Shown: positions 63,677 to 64,000 of the stretch, in pieces
Numbering within the stretch: the stretch's first letter is position 1
Layout of the letters: the number at the start of each line of letters is the position of its first letter
Assembly (NCBI GenBank): GCA_003020985.1
Contig: PXRM01000022.1
Span: 1-64,000, forward strand
DNA length: 64,000 bases
Reading direction: 5' to 3'
DNA from: Halobacteriales archaeon QS_4_70_19
GTDB taxonomy: Archaea; Halobacteriota; Halobacteria; Halobacteriales; Haloarculaceae
Position numbers and translations under genes: made by a program
The notes under the pieces: generated by a model
Database searches by the model: none
What the model saw: the letters and a program-made list of their open reading frames with translations, nothing else
Told to the model about the DNA's origin: nothing

Positions 63677-64000
63677 TCAGTGATTATGGTTTTCTGCTGA
63701 ATGGTCAGCGCCGTACTGCATCGCCTCCATCTCGCACTGGGATGGTTTTGACGTCATCTTATTCGTGGCTCCCGAGACGTTATAGTAGTCTCCTTGGATA
63801 ATACTGTTATCACCTTTACCCAGCGCCGTCTCCCATCGTTTCCCGTTCCCGTACAAGTTCTCGAAGAACGTTCCAAGTGAGTGCTCTTCGTAACGAACAC
63901 CGTGTTCTGTGCAACGACCGGCTGGGAAATCCGGACGGCACCGAACTCGTACCGTTGTCGCGCCGTGCCGTCCTCGTAATCGAGAACAACGAGTCGACCG
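63677..64000 (-). CDS. C-terminal part of a gene, lower-GC, unknown
   Basis: The frame is open from the window edge to TGA at 63677-63679, 107 residues. Readable parts are RPDFPAGRCTEHGVRYEEHS, LGTFFENLYGNGKRWETALG, KGDNSIIQGDYYNVSGATNK and QYGADHSAENHNH at the end. The region has no start in the window. Lower third-position GC than most genes here, and Asn/Tyr-rich, unlike the neighbouring GC-rich shadow frames, so it is genuine coding sequence. It lies 13 bp upstream of the lipoprotein gene. Function unknown. Confidence 0.7.
   Translation of the reverse strand, partial: RSTRCSRLRGRHGATTVRVRCRPDFPAGRCTEHGVRYEEHSLGTFFENLYGNGKRWETALGKGDNSIIQGDYYNVSGATNKMTSKPSQCEMEAMQYGADHSAENHNH

Overview
The window is a stretch of chromosome from a haloarchaeon (class Halobacteria). 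Three things show this. Base composition is very GC-rich, with G or C at most third codon positions. The proteins are acidic, rich in Asp and Glu and poor in Lys. The gene content is archaeal: L39e, L31e, aIF6, S8e, a TFB, an HTH_10 regulator, a HalOD1 protein, kinases with the haloarchaeal H-box, and many twin-arginine (Tat) signals. Many starts are GTG, and TATA-like boxes often lie 20-30 bp from the start codon, as in leaderless haloarchaeal transcripts. Genus cannot be decided from the sequence alone. Coding is dense, and nearly all other long open frames are antisense or frame shadows caused by the high GC.

Layout. 1-2.8 kb: the start of a ribbon-helix-helix gene, a decayed IS200/IS605 (tnpB) right end, a PAS histidine kinase and two small proteins. 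2.8-8.9 kb: LLM oxidoreductase, acyl-CoA ligase, nitrilase, the rpl39e-rpl31e-eif6 operon and a MaoC protein. 8.9-13.2 kb: a multi-sensor kinase, a GpgS-like glycosyltransferase with its partner, and a membrane protein with an 11-residue tandem repeat. 13.2-19 kb: a second acyl-CoA ligase, an IclR regulator and, divergent from it, a Tat small-subunit/GMC flavoprotein pair. 19-21.3 kb: NCS2 purine permease and pyrE. 21.4-27.4 kb: an HTH_10 regulator followed by exported alpha-L-rhamnosidase (GH78) and beta-glucosidase (GH3). 27.5-35.3 kb: arylsulfotransferase-like propeller, MFS carrier, mch, amidohydrolase and HIT protein. 35.4-41.8 kb: a ubiquitin-fold protein without a diglycine tail, a MinD/ParA-like ATPase, an acidic TSP3-repeat protein, an exported M14 carboxypeptidase and a TFB. 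41.9-46.1 kb: coenzyme-A enzymes, a cupin and haloarchaeal genes of unknown function. 46.2-50 kb: S8e, a site-2 protease and purB. 49.9-50.4 kb: a large non-coding inverted-repeat element. 50.5-64 kb: a second cupin, kynureninase, HalOD1, an SDR, the dabAB inorganic-carbon pump, an Lrp regulator, katG, a stand-alone trpB and a lower-GC lipoprotein locus at the edge.

Functional themes. The GH78/GH3 pair could remove rhamnose and then glucose from rhamnosyl-glucosides outside the cell. The GMC oxidoreductase appears to rely on its partner's Tat signal for export. dabBA predicts energy-coupled CO2 hydration.

The least expected signal is a recurring pattern. Three proteins (the kinase at 8.9-10.7 kb, the ligase at 13.2-14.7 kb and the cupin at 44.5 kb) each carry an in-frame insertion encoded by GC-rich palindromic DNA. 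In each case a paralogue elsewhere in the window lacks it. Non-coding palindromic elements (30.3-30.5, 41.8-41.9 and 49.9-50.4 kb) suggest a wider population of such sequences in this genome. All functional statements rest on motif reading by eye; no database search was run.
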